34,728 nucleotides of DNA, from contig JABDCQ010000018.1 in the NCBI GenBank assembly GCA_013288075.1, positions 1 to 34,728 on the forward strand, given 5' to 3'. Positions within the stretch are counted from its first letter, which is position 1. Each line of letters opens with the position of its first letter. A program made the translations under genes and the position numbers. The notes beneath the pieces were generated by a model. It was not told the DNA's origin. It did no database searches and saw only the letters and a program-made list of their open reading frames with translations. This document shows, piece after piece, positions 16,086 to 24,139 of this stretch. The DNA comes from Chlamydiota bacterium. GTDB lineage: Bacteria; Chlamydiota; Chlamydiia; Chlamydiales; Rhabdochlamydiaceae.

Positions 16086-17136
16086 TGACGCCCACTCCTT
16101 TTAATCCTTTTAATACAAGATCTACCCCAATAAGAGTAGGAAGCACTTGATTGACAAAACGATTCCACTCTGCAATAGGAGTTGCTGCCACATACACAAT
16201 ATCTCCTGGAATTAAGAGAAGGCTATCGGAGGGAAGACGCATCATATGCTGCCAATGAAGGGTATAAATTTTAGGGTGCAGAATATTGCCTCGAATAATT
16301 TGAATGTAGGATTTGTCCCCTGAGTGAGCAATGCCTTTTGCTTCGCCAATAGCTTGTCTAAGCGACATAAACCCATCTGGAACATCAATCACTCTTTCTG
16401 AGCCAACTTCCCCAAGCACCATTAATGTAGAAGCTGAGGGCTCTGCAATATAAATTTTATCGCCGCCTCTCATCACGATGTTTTGGCTCATGTCTCCTTC
16501 CTTTACAAGTTTGTAAAGATCTACAGGGATCAAAGAGTCCTCTCGTACCACATAACTTTTAAAGAAATTTGCTGAAGGAGGCACTTTAGCAAGAGCTAAA
16601 ATTTCGAAAAGACGCTTTTTCCCATCTACGGCAATGGTAGGTGTTTCTACAAGACCAATAAGCTCAACCTTTCTTTCAAGGCGATCTTTGTAAGATAAAA
16701 ATACATCGACATCTTTAATTTGCGCGTTATACGTTTCGCGAATTTTTTGCTTGGCTTCTTCAAGCGATAACCCCGCTACACAGATGGGCTCAATATCTGG
16801 AAGAAATAAGGCTCCTCCTTCTACCTTAAACCCAATCTTTTCGCTAATCTCAGAAGTTGTGGAGCCAAGATCTGTCCTTGAAGGGTGGTAAAGCATCACA
16901 TTTAGCACATCCGCTTCATAGATCACATCGGGAGAATCTTCTAAAAGATCGCAGCTAAGATCCTCTATGCACTTGCCCTCCATCTCCAAAATAGAGAACT
17001 TACCTTCCCGAATTTTATAAGAATCCATAACAAATTCATCCGCGCCTAAAATATCTTTTCCTCTGTAAGGAGGGTTAGTGCAGCTATAAAACGCTATAAG
17101 GAGGAGTAAAGAGAGAAATTTAAACATGATTTTCAT
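16072..17136 (-). CDS. Wza-like polysaccharide export lipoprotein
   Basis: Outer-membrane polysaccharide export protein, 354 aa. The signal peptide ends in FYSC with the lipid Cys at residue 19, a slightly atypical lipobox. The poly-export (PES) domain covers about 70–160 (VLNVMLYHPS, LFLPDIEPICVAGLSLEEAKQK). One or two SLBB domains follow (VELIGLVETP..., LMVLGEVGSERVIDVPDG). The C-terminus PIAEWNRFVNQVLP resembles the amphipathic helix with which Wza spans the outer membrane. ATG 17136 has no obvious ribosome site. Its start faces a long inverted repeat and the divergent epimerase gene. The downstream partner is the Wzc-like protein. Capsule or exopolysaccharide export is inferred from these families; no polymerase or flippase is in the window. 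Confidence 0.85.
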   Translation of the reverse strand: MKIMFKFLSLLLLIAFYSCTNPPYRGKDILGADEFVMDSYKIREGKFSILEMEGKCIEDLSCDLLEDSPDVIYEADVLNVMLYHPSRTDLGSTTSEISEKIGFKVEGGALFLPDIEPICVAGLSLEEAKQKIRETYNAQIKDVDVFLSYKDRLERKVELIGLVETPTIAVDGKKRLFEILALAKVPPSANFFKSYVVREDSLIPVDLYKLVKEGDMSQNIVMRGGDKIYIAEPSASTLMVLGEVGSERVIDVPDGFMSLRQAIGEAKGIAHSGDKSYIQIIRGNILHPKIYTLHWQHMMRLPSDSLLLIPGDIVYVAATPIAEWNRFVNQVLPTLIGVDLVLKGLKGVGVNVSP

Positions 17137-17167
17137 TTAGGTATCTGTTATGATTAGTGCTAATACG

Positions 17168-17342
17168 TATACCCGAGTTAACTCAAAATTCGGTCGCTAG
17201 GCGGGTTCAAAGCACCGAAAATCGACGACCGCAGACTTCGCAAATGCCCCTGTATGGATACATACAGAGGCATTTGCGATCGTTGATTTTCGGCAGCTTT
17301 CAATCCCGCCTAGCGACCGAATTTTGAATTAACTCGGGTATA
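17168..17342. repeat. 175-nt imperfect inverted repeat with TATACCCGAGTTAA ends
   Basis: Two ~85-nt arms face each other. The outer 40 nt, including CGGTCGCTAGGCGGG, are nearly perfectly complementary, and the inner parts (CCGAAAATCGACGA, GCAAATGCCCCTGTATG) pair with several mismatches and small gaps. The apex is GTATGGATACATAC. It is more GC-rich than its surroundings and unrelated to the other two repeat families. It fills the gap between the divergent Wza-like and epimerase genes, so both promoters must lie at its edges or inside it. Confidence 0.9.
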
Positions 17343-17366
17343 ACTTAAAATACCCTTTAAAATCAA

Positions 17367-18323
17367 ATGAATAATAAGAAAATTCTCATCACAGGAAGTG
17401 CCGGATTTATTGGATTTCACCTGGCTCTTTTTCTAAAAAGCCGAGGAGATTTTGTAATCGGCTGCGATAATTTTAATCCTTATTACGATCCCCTCTTAAA
17501 GAAAAAACGCGCAGCCCTTCTTTTGGAAAAAGGCATTTCTGTTATCGATGAAGATATTTGCAATACTTCTGCTATCGAAAAGCTAGTGACCGATCATCAA
17601 ATCACACACATTGTCCATTTAGCTGCTCAAGCAGGCGTGCGCTATTCTGTGACCCACCCTGAAAAATATGTTCACTCGAATTTAGATGGATTTGTCCAAA
17701 TCATGGAAGTGTGCAAAAAACACCCTCATGTAAAATGTGTCTTTGCCTCATCTTCTTCTGTATATGGACTAAATAAAAAAATTCCGTTTGCGGAGACAGA
17801 TCCAACAGATGAACCTGCAAGTTTTTATGGCGCTACAAAAAAATGCAATGAGCTTATTGCTAAAAGCTACCACAACCTTTACGGAATCTCCCTTACGGGC
17901 CTCCGCTTTTTTACCGTTTACGGCCCTTGGGGACGTCCCGACATGGCCTACTTCTCTTTTACCAAAGCCATCTTGGAAGGAAAACCCCTTCCCGTATACG
18001 GAAATGGCAAACTAAAAAGAGATTTCACCTACATCGATGACATTGTTAAAGGAACAGCTGCCGCTATCGACTTAGAATCATCCTTTGAAATTTTCAATCT
18101 AGGGAACAATAAACCAGAAGAAGTACTAACTCTAATATCTTTCATCGAAGAAATTTTGGGCAAAAAAGCCACCCTCAACTTTTTACCCGGCCCCCCTGGC
18201 GAAGTAGAGGCAACCTACGCCGACATCACCAAAAGCCAAAAATTCCTCGGCTTCACCCCCAAAACCTCCCTCAAAGACGGCCTCACCCACTTCCTCACCT
18301 GGTACCAAAACAAAGAGAGGTAA
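17367..18323 (+). CDS. UDP-glucuronate 4-epimerase-type NAD-dependent sugar epimerase
   Basis: Extended short-chain dehydrogenase, 318 aa. The NAD motif GSAGFIG is near residues 10–16, HLAAQAGVRYS near 93–103, serines in SSSSVYG near 127–134, and the catalytic pair is Y154 and K158 (FYGATKKCNE). The segment LRFFTVYGPWGRPDMA is typical of UDP-glucuronate 4-epimerases, which make UDP-galacturonate. The acceptor might also be another UDP-sugar. No Shine-Dalgarno precedes ATG 17367, which lies 25 nt after the long inverted repeat. The last codons and the TAA stop fall inside the left terminus of the next repeat. With the export genes it suggests a uronic-acid-containing surface polysaccharide (inference). 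Confidence 0.85.
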   Translation: MNNKKILITGSAGFIGFHLALFLKSRGDFVIGCDNFNPYYDPLLKKKRAALLLEKGISVIDEDICNTSAIEKLVTDHQITHIVHLAAQAGVRYSVTHPEKYVHSNLDGFVQIMEVCKKHPHVKCVFASSSSVYGLNKKIPFAETDPTDEPASFYGATKKCNELIAKSYHNLYGISLTGLRFFTVYGPWGRPDMAYFSFTKAILEGKPLPVYGNGKLKRDFTYIDDIVKGTAAAIDLESSFEIFNLGNNKPEEVLTLISFIEEILGKKATLNFLPGPPGEVEATYADITKSQKFLGFTPKTSLKDGLTHFLTWYQNKER

Positions 18324-18492
18324 ATTTCTCTCTCTCTCTCTCTCTTTTCTTCCTCTGTGGTTTCTTGTCTCTGTGGTTTATCTTTGGCTAAACTGAGTAG
18401 GCAAACAACTTAGCCAAAGATAAACCACAGAGACAAGAAACCACAGAGGAAGAAAAGAGAGAAAGAGAGAGAAAAAAAATTAACTCTCTTTG
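18311..18492. repeat. long inverted repeat, CTCTGTG family, type B copy 1
   Basis: Total 182 nt. Terminal parts CAAAGAGAGGTAAATTT and AAATTAACTCTCTTTG face each other. The inner arms (CCTCTGTGGTTTCTTGTC onward to TTTGGCTAA ending at 18391, and the complement starting at 18410) are almost perfect. CT-dinucleotide tracts connect termini and arms. It lies between convergent genes. The epimerase stop codon (18321–18323) is within its left end, and the nnr stop begins 2 nt after its right end. Confidence 0.95.
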
Positions 18493-18494
18493 TT

Positions 18495-19958
18495 TTAGTT
18501 GATATAGGGAGCGAGAGCTTTAGGGAGCGCTTCGATGATGTCTGAGGCGATTAGGCTGTAGGATGTGTGTTCTTTGGCGGCAAGCTCGCCTGCTAGGGCG
18601 TGGAAGTAGACTCCAAGAGAAGCTGCAGTAAAGGGATCGTGTCCGTGGGCAAGGAAGGCTGCGATGATGCCTGTGAGGACATCGCCTGAGCCTGCCGTTG
18701 CCATGCCGGGGGTTCCTCTTGGTATAATGAGAGGAGATGCTTTAGGATGTAAAATGCAGGTCGGCGAGCCTTTTAAAACTAAGGTGATGCTTTTTTCCTC
18801 TACAAATTTTTGTGCTGCATCAAGAAGTTCTAAGTGGTCTTTATACTTTTTACCGAGGAGTTTTTCCATTTCTCCATGATGAGGAGTAAGCACTGCATGA
18901 GAAGGGATTTTAAAAGAAGGATTTTGGGAAAGAAAGTAAAGAGCATCCGCATCGATCACTACAGGGACCTGAACATTGTTTAGAAAAAAGGAGGTTAAAG
19001 CTTCTGCTTCTTTTGTTCTTCCAAGGCCTGGTCCTATAAAAGCGGCTTTTGCACGCTTTAATTCGTTTAAGATTTTTTCTTGCGACTCCGCATCGATTTT
19101 TTCATGGATGATTTCAGGCACACCTGCCATATCCATCTCATTAAAATGAAAAAGGCGCACAATGCCTGCGCCTGCGCGCAAGGTGGAAAAAGACGAGAGA
19201 ATAGCTGCTCCTGCCATGGAAGAAGAACCGGCGAGCGCTACTACATATCCTCTTTCATATTTATGCTGATCTCTTTTAGGCGGGGGAAAAAAAGCTTTTA
19301 GATTTTCTTCACTGATTAAATAGGCCTTTTGTTTAGCCTCTTCGATGGATTCCTTGGGAAGACCAAAATCTCCAAAAACAGGCTCGCCTGTATGGTTCCA
19401 ACCTTCTTTAAAAAAAAGGCCTAGCTTAGCAAGCCCTAAATAAACAGTCTTGGTAGCATAAATAGCAACCGTTTCAACAGCGCCGGTTGTTCCATTGACT
19501 CCTGAAGGAATATCTATAGCAATAATGGGGAGTTTGGAGTTATTTGCTAAGTCAATAGCCTCTTTTAAAACCCCTTCCGCCTTTCCTTTAAATCCTGTGC
19601 CTACAAGACCATCTAAGATCACACCCTCTTTAACTTCTGCAGTTAAAGTACCGCCTGCTTGAATAAAGCGTTCATGTTGCATTTTAGAAAGAGGAGAGCA
19701 AGATTCTAAGGAAAAAAAAGGGAAAGCTGCAACAGAAAATCCTTTTTGCAAAAGGCAAACTCCAGCTGCATAAGCATCGCCTCCGTTATTGCCTTTTCCT
19801 ACAAATAAAGTGATTTTCTGCTTGGGATAAAAAGTCTCTACAACACGGGCAACAGCTGCTCCTGCATTTTCCATAAAAGCCTGCTCTTTATTTGAGTTAA
19901 GCTTTTCAACGCGTGCCATCTCTTCTGCAAGAACAACTTTATGGCCAAGAAGTTTCAT
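18495..19958 (-). CDS. nnr: bifunctional NAD(P)H-hydrate repair enzyme (epimerase + ADP-dependent dehydratase)
   Basis: Two-domain metabolite-repair enzyme, 487 aa, that restores NAD(P)H from its hydrated forms. The N-terminal YjeF epimerase domain (about 1–210) carries FVGKGNNGGDAYAAG and LDGLVGTGFKG. The C-terminal ribokinase-like dehydratase domain (about 220–487) has GPGLGRTKEA, VIDADALY, LTPHHGEMEKLLGK and the signature TAGSGDVLTGIIAAFLA. Length and order match the fused enzyme of most bacteria. Its start overlaps the gpsA stop by 4 nt (ATGA), placing it last in the waaF–gpsA operon. The stop lies 2 nt from the inverted repeat. Confidence 0.95.
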   Translation of the reverse strand: MKLLGHKVVLAEEMARVEKLNSNKEQAFMENAGAAVARVVETFYPKQKITLFVGKGNNGGDAYAAGVCLLQKGFSVAAFPFFSLESCSPLSKMQHERFIQAGGTLTAEVKEGVILDGLVGTGFKGKAEGVLKEAIDLANNSKLPIIAIDIPSGVNGTTGAVETVAIYATKTVYLGLAKLGLFFKEGWNHTGEPVFGDFGLPKESIEEAKQKAYLISEENLKAFFPPPKRDQHKYERGYVVALAGSSSMAGAAILSSFSTLRAGAGIVRLFHFNEMDMAGVPEIIHEKIDAESQEKILNELKRAKAAFIGPGLGRTKEAEALTSFFLNNVQVPVVIDADALYFLSQNPSFKIPSHAVLTPHHGEMEKLLGKKYKDHLELLDAAQKFVEEKSITLVLKGSPTCILHPKASPLIIPRGTPGMATAGSGDVLTGIIAAFLAHGHDPFTAASLGVYFHALAGELAAKEHTSYSLIASDIIEALPKALAPYIN

Positions 19959-20953
19959 AAGTGTTCTTCTTTAATGGCTCTTTGTAAAAGAGCTCTTACT
20001 GCATCTTGGGGATTGAGATTTTCGTAAATAATGGAGTAAATAGCTTCTGTAATAGGCACTGCAATGTTTGCTTTTTGCCCTAATTGAAGCGCTGATACGC
20101 ACGTATAAGCTCCTTCTACAACCATGCCAATTTTTTCTTTTGCTTCTTCAGAACTAAGCCCTTCTGCAAGCAGACGTCCAAACATGTAGTTGCGAGAAAG
20201 TTTAGAAAGGCACGTCACACAAAGGTCGCCCATTCCCGAAAGTCCATTTAATGTTTCAGGATTGCACTTTTTAGTCGTCGCAAGCTTTTTAATTTCGTGA
20301 AGGCCTCTTGTCATAAGAGCGGCTTTGGTATTATCTCCAAAACCAAGACCATCTGAAATACCGCAAGCAATGGCTATGATATTTTTCATAGCGCCGCCAA
20401 AGGCAACTCCATTGATATCTGCATTCGGATAAATTCTAAAAAGAGGCGTATTAAATGTATCGCACACTTTTAGCATCAAATCCGGATCGTAAGAAGAGCA
20501 GACAATAGAGGTAGGAAGTTTATGAATCACTTCTTCTGCATGGCTCGGTCCACTGATACAGCTAATACGATTTTTAGATGACTCTCCTAAAACCTGAAGC
20601 ACGACTTCAGGAAGTAAAAGTCCGCTATTTTGTTCTATGCCTTTTGAAGTGATCACAATAGGACAATCAACTCCTCCTAAAGAAAGAACCTGCTCAAAAA
20701 CAGGACGAATTCCCATAGAAGTTACCGACTCAACAAGCATGTCTATTCCGGTAATAGCCTCTTTAAGATCACTTGTAAATACAACTTTTTCATGTGCTTT
20801 AAAACGAGGAAGTTTTGGATGCTCTCTTTTTTTTGCAAGAGTCTTAGCAAACTCAGGATTCGAGGTCCAGAGTACAACGTCATGTCCATTTGATGCTAAA
20901 AGAGAGGCTAAGCAAAAACCCCATGTTCCTGAACCTAAATACCCAATTTTCAT
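19955..20953 (-). CDS. gpsA: glycerol-3-phosphate dehydrogenase [NAD(P)+]
   Basis: Makes sn-glycerol 3-phosphate from dihydroxyacetone phosphate for phospholipid synthesis; 332 aa. The nucleotide motif GSGTWG is near the N-terminus, ITSKGIE near 105, the catalytic-lysine segment VAFGGAMKNIIAIACG near 190, and DLCVTCLS and R-N near 250–260. ATG 20953 is chosen because AGGA lies 7 nt upstream; the longer frame would use a GTG two codons earlier with no spacing to that site. It starts 17 nt after the UDPGP-family gene, the same pairing as CT714–CT715 in C. trachomatis. Confidence 0.95.
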   Translation of the reverse strand: MKIGYLGSGTWGFCLASLLASNGHDVVLWTSNPEFAKTLAKKREHPKLPRFKAHEKVVFTSDLKEAITGIDMLVESVTSMGIRPVFEQVLSLGGVDCPIVITSKGIEQNSGLLLPEVVLQVLGESSKNRISCISGPSHAEEVIHKLPTSIVCSSYDPDLMLKVCDTFNTPLFRIYPNADINGVAFGGAMKNIIAIACGISDGLGFGDNTKAALMTRGLHEIKKLATTKKCNPETLNGLSGMGDLCVTCLSKLSRNYMFGRLLAEGLSSEEAKEKIGMVVEGAYTCVSALQLGQKANIAVPITEAIYSIIYENLNPQDAVRALLQRAIKEEHL

Positions 20954-20970
20954 TTGCACTTCCTTTTTTA

Positions 20971-21912
20971 TTACTCTACCACAGAACGCTGCACATCTTC
21001 AACCCCTTTAATAGGAGAAAATACTTCAGCGCGAGGATACAAAAGAACACTTACTTTAGTAGCATATTCTAAAAGATCAAAAATATATTGCTCTCGTTTT
21101 TGAACCTCTTGCATTTTGCCAGAAATTAGGGCTTTCTTTTTTACAACGTGAATAGGTAAATCTACATCTGCAACTTTTTTTGCAAAATCCATAGAAAAAG
21201 AAAAAAGACTAATATTCGCTATAGAAAAAAGAAGATTTCCGCTTTCGTCTACAGCTGTTTTGTCTTTTTCTGAAAGTTCTGTATACTCCACAACTTTAAT
21301 TTTGTGATCAATTTTTACAAGCACACCTACTTTTTCATAAGGATCTGATCTGGCAATACACTTAATTGTCACTTCATCTTGCTTTACTGCATGAAACTCT
21401 ACAAGCACCGGATCAAAAGGGTCCGCAAGAGGATTATCAATAGGGACTACAAGAATCTGCTCTATCCCTTTAGTTTTCCATTTTTCCCATAGGTTGTTTT
21501 TGTAAAAGTAGCGAAAGAGAGATCCATTTCCAAAAGGCGCTAAAGTTCCCTTAATAGGATTTCCTGCATCATCTAAATAGGGCAATGATTCTTGAATAAA
21601 TAGATCGACTTGATGTTGAGAAAGACCAAAATACTGGTGTTTTAAGAGAAAAGCTTCTGTTTCTTTATGATTAGAAAGAGATGTCATGATAGCTATAGAA
21701 GAGCCCTTTGGAACTTTTTGAAATAAAATTTCGAAAAGGCTTTTTTTGATGTGAGGCAAAATAAAAGCCCCTTTAGGTCCATCAAATCCTAGGCGAGAGC
21801 CTACGCCCCCAGCCAAAATAATGGCTCCCACTTTCCCTTCAGCAATTAACTTCTTTCCTAAGAAAGAATCCTCACTCTTTTTAGCTATCTCAAAAGTTGT
21901 TACAGGTTGCAT
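20971..21912 (-). CDS. UDPGP-family nucleotide-sugar pyrophosphorylase
   Basis: Uridylyltransferase of the UDP-glucose / UDP-GlcNAc pyrophosphorylase superfamily, 313 aa, somewhat short for the family. The uridine-binding loop is AIILAGGVGSRLGFDGPKGAF near residues 30–49. Further family segments are IMTSLSNHKETEAF, PFGNGSLFRYF, and VVPIDNPLADPFDP, where the metal-binding Asp falls. Which sugar (glucose or N-acetylglucosamine) is bound cannot be read from the sequence; the chlamydial orthologue beside gpsA has been named UDP-N-acetylglucosamine pyrophosphorylase. ATG 21912 has GAGGTG as ribosome site. It overlaps the upstream GT9 gene by 13 nt. Confidence 0.85.
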   Translation of the reverse strand: MQPVTTFEIAKKSEDSFLGKKLIAEGKVGAIILAGGVGSRLGFDGPKGAFILPHIKKSLFEILFQKVPKGSSIAIMTSLSNHKETEAFLLKHQYFGLSQHQVDLFIQESLPYLDDAGNPIKGTLAPFGNGSLFRYFYKNNLWEKWKTKGIEQILVVPIDNPLADPFDPVLVEFHAVKQDEVTIKCIARSDPYEKVGVLVKIDHKIKVVEYTELSEKDKTAVDESGNLLFSIANISLFSFSMDFAKKVADVDLPIHVVKKKALISGKMQEVQKREQYIFDLLEYATKVSVLLYPRAEVFSPIKGVEDVQRSVVE

Positions 21913-22790
21913 AGCACCTCATCCTCACTAATAGCGTGAATATCCTTATTTTCCCCAATTAAAGGAACATGAATAAGTTCTTTATTAGGAGAAGAAACAT
22001 TTTGCTTTAGCACTCCCTGATGCGGATCTGCCCACAAAGAGACAATTTTTATAGGAAAAGAAGTATTTAGATAATAAACAATAGAAAGCACTCCAGAATC
22101 AGGCACAACCAAATGGGAGCAATAGTTTTTTATAATAGAGAGCATCTCAAAAAGAGAGGTCTGCCCCCTTAAATCAACTAAGTTTTCCATCTTGTATTCA
22201 GGATCTTTTCGAAAGCCGAATAAAATCACGGGAATATCTGAAGCTTTAGCCCATTTTTCAAAAAAAGAGCGCCACCTTTTCTCATCCCAATTTTTTTGAT
22301 ACCCATAGGTTGTCTCGCTATGGACATGTACGCCCAAATATTTCCCTTTTAAAGAAAACTTTTCGGCTAAAAGATCCCCCTTAACATCCCAGGTGAGTTT
22401 TGGAGTAAGGTTCCCAAGCTGCCATTTGACCCATTTTGTAGGATTAGGATTTTCAATAATCAGATCAAAGTTTTCTTCTTTTAAGCCTATTTCTTCAAGG
22501 GTATGAGAAAGATTAAAAGGCACGCCTCTTTTCCAAGAAGGACTAAAGAAAATTTTCCCTTCGTTTAGAAGTTCAAATCCGGGAACTAAATCTTGTCTTG
22601 TTAAAAAAGAGATCTCCGCATCGGGAATATAGGAATAAATTCTTTCTTTCATCGCATAGATTCCCAAAGGAACATCCCCAAGACCGCGATTCCACGTTAA
22701 AAGAATTTTTTTTAATCCTTTTTTTTGCGCACGCTTTAGGAGAAGATCAAAGGGATTTGGTCCAAATTTTTCAAGGAGCTGTCTAATCAT
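21900..22790 (-). CDS. GT9-family glycosyltransferase (heptosyltransferase-like)
   Basis: A 296-aa protein with the shape of an LPS heptosyltransferase. The N-terminal Rossmann part contains ILLTWNRGLGDVPLGIYAMK in place of the usual R-x-x-x-G-D motif, and the C-terminal part contains LVDLRGQTSLFEMLSIIKNY followed by VVPDSGVLSIVYYL, the GT9 donor-binding segment with SG in place of S/T-G-P-M-H. Identity of sugar and acceptor is unknown. It overlaps waaF by 4 nt (ATGA) and the pyrophosphorylase gene by 13 nt, so it is part of the same operon and probably adds a residue to the LPS core or another surface glycan. Confidence 0.8.
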   Translation of the reverse strand: MIRQLLEKFGPNPFDLLLKRAQKKGLKKILLTWNRGLGDVPLGIYAMKERIYSYIPDAEISFLTRQDLVPGFELLNEGKIFFSPSWKRGVPFNLSHTLEEIGLKEENFDLIIENPNPTKWVKWQLGNLTPKLTWDVKGDLLAEKFSLKGKYLGVHVHSETTYGYQKNWDEKRWRSFFEKWAKASDIPVILFGFRKDPEYKMENLVDLRGQTSLFEMLSIIKNYCSHLVVPDSGVLSIVYYLNTSFPIKIVSLWADPHQGVLKQNVSSPNKELIHVPLIGENKDIHAISEDEVLCNL

Positions 22791-23827
22791 ACTAACTGAA
22801 GCTTTGAAGGGTTTAATGCTTTTGTAATCAGATGCAAAACTTCATCCACCTCAATCTCTTTCATGCACCGAAAATCAATCGGGCAGGTTCTCTGATAGCA
22901 AGGGGAACACTTGACGTGCTTATGAATCACCTCTCCTGCTTTATAAGGCCCTGTAACAATTTCACTTGTTGAACCAAAAAGAGCGATAACAAAAGTTCCT
23001 AAAGCATCTGCAATATGCATAGGGCCGCTATCATTTGTTAAAAGAACTCTACAAATAGAAATAAGAGCAGCTAATTCTCTTAAAGAAGTTAACCCAGCAA
23101 GATTTATCACTCTTGGAGGAAGATCTTTGCAAATCTCTTTTACAAGAGACGCAGAAGCTTGGTCTCCAAAATACACAATAAAATTCTCTTCATTTTCTAA
23201 AAGTTTTTCTGTGACTTCTCGAAAACGATTAGGCAACCAACATTTTGCAGACCCATAAGCAGCTCCGGGATTAATTCCAATGATTGTGCTATAAGCTGAT
23301 ACCCCATGCTGCTTTAGTAAAAAGCGCGCATTATTCACTTCTTCATCAGATAAAAAAAGACGGGGAGCAGTAGAAGAAGAAGGAATCCCAAGCGGGCTTA
23401 AAAGACTTTTGTAAGTATTAACTAAATGCTGCTGATGCAAATTTTCAGGCAGGCTAACCCCCTCTGATAAAAGAAGAGCCCTTCCATTGCAAGCATAACC
23501 TAAACGTTTTTTTACATTGCCAAGCCAAAACCACCAAGCAGAAGAAAAAGAATGCGTTAAAAGAATTCCCAAATCATATTTTTCTTTTTTTAACTTCTGA
23601 ACAATCGCCCTTTTTTCAGCGCCCTTGCTAAAACGCCCTCTTTTAGAAAAGCAAAAAAGCTCGTTAATTTCAGGGTCTTGTCTTAATAAGTCAGAGAGCG
23701 GAGAGCGACACATCGCCGTAATTTTTGCGTGGGGATAAGCTTTTCTAAGATCTGTGAGAATAGGGGTTGCCATTACAAGATCACCAATCCAGTTTGGCAT
23801 GCGTACAATAATATTTTTCGGATCCAA
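22787..23827 (-). CDS. waaF: lipopolysaccharide heptosyltransferase II-like (GT9)
   Basis: GT9 glycosyltransferase of 346 aa. The N-terminal acceptor motif is VRMPNWIGDLVMATPIL. INPGAAYGSAKCWL is near residue 184, and NLAGLTSLRELAALI, TNDSGPMHIADALG and ALFGSTS are the donor-binding segments. CSPCYQRTCPIDFRCM near the C-terminus is also typical of WaaF. Chlamydiaceae LPS is very short (lipid A plus Kdo), so WaaF homologues suggest a longer core, as in amoeba-associated chlamydiae. The frame begins with TTG at 23827; the next Met is inside the motif, so the TTG (or another non-ATG codon) must be the start. First gene of the operon. Confidence 0.85.
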   Translation of the reverse strand: MDPKNIIVRMPNWIGDLVMATPILTDLRKAYPHAKITAMCRSPLSDLLRQDPEINELFCFSKRGRFSKGAEKRAIVQKLKKEKYDLGILLTHSFSSAWWFWLGNVKKRLGYACNGRALLLSEGVSLPENLHQQHLVNTYKSLLSPLGIPSSSTAPRLFLSDEEVNNARFLLKQHGVSAYSTIIGINPGAAYGSAKCWLPNRFREVTEKLLENEENFIVYFGDQASASLVKEICKDLPPRVINLAGLTSLRELAALISICRVLLTNDSGPMHIADALGTFVIALFGSTSEIVTGPYKAGEVIHKHVKCSPCYQRTCPIDFRCMKEIEVDEVLHLITKALNPSKLQLV

Positions 23828-23856
23828 GATTTCAGCTCATATCTAAAGTAACCATT

Positions 23857-23894
23857 AAAATACCAAGGAAAGGGTATTTTCCGCACCTATTATA
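23857..23894 (-). promoter_or_regulatory. waaF: possible −10 box and 5' hairpin of the waaF operon
   Basis: TATAAT on the minus strand at 23894–23889 would start transcription near 23882. The 8-bp perfect hairpin AAAATACC/GGTATTTT (23880–23857) would then form the very 5' end of the mRNA, about 30 nt before the TTG start. No convincing −35 box is visible. Confidence 0.4.
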
Positions 23895-23938
23895 AGCTTA
23901 CCCCCCCTCTTCAGAATGTAAATAAATAACTTTGCGCT

Positions 23939-24080
23939 TAAACAAAGAGAGATTTTCTCTCCTCTTTCCCCTCTCTGTGGTTTCTTGTCTCTGTGGTTAA
24001 AAAAATGCAAGTCCTCGCGCGCTTAAGTGTTAGCTAAAGACTAACCACAGAGACAAGAAACCACAGAGGGAAGAGAGAGA
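23939..24080. repeat. long inverted repeat, CTCTGTG family, type B copy 2
   Basis: A perfect 26-bp arm pair (23974–23999 and 24042–24067, TCTGTGGTTTCTTGTCTCTG onward), extended outward by imperfect CT/GA-rich tracts. Left terminus is TTAAACAAAGAGAGATTTT. The loop edges AAATGCAAGTC and AAGTGTTAGC match the other type B copies. This copy lies between divergent genes, so it cannot be a terminator for either. Confidence 0.92.
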
Positions 24081-24139
24081 GAGAGAAAGGTGTTTTTCTT
24101 CTTTGTGGTTAAAAAATCGGAAAGGTTTAATATCAAAGT

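Larger units (their letters stand above)
23828..24139. other. gap between divergent waaF and ruvC
   Basis: About 310 nt without a gene. It contains a putative waaF promoter and leader hairpin (23857–23894), one CTCTGTG-family repeat (23939–24080), and a short remnant of a repeat arm (TTTGTGGTTAAAAAATC at about 24102–24118) before ruvC. Confidence 0.75.
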
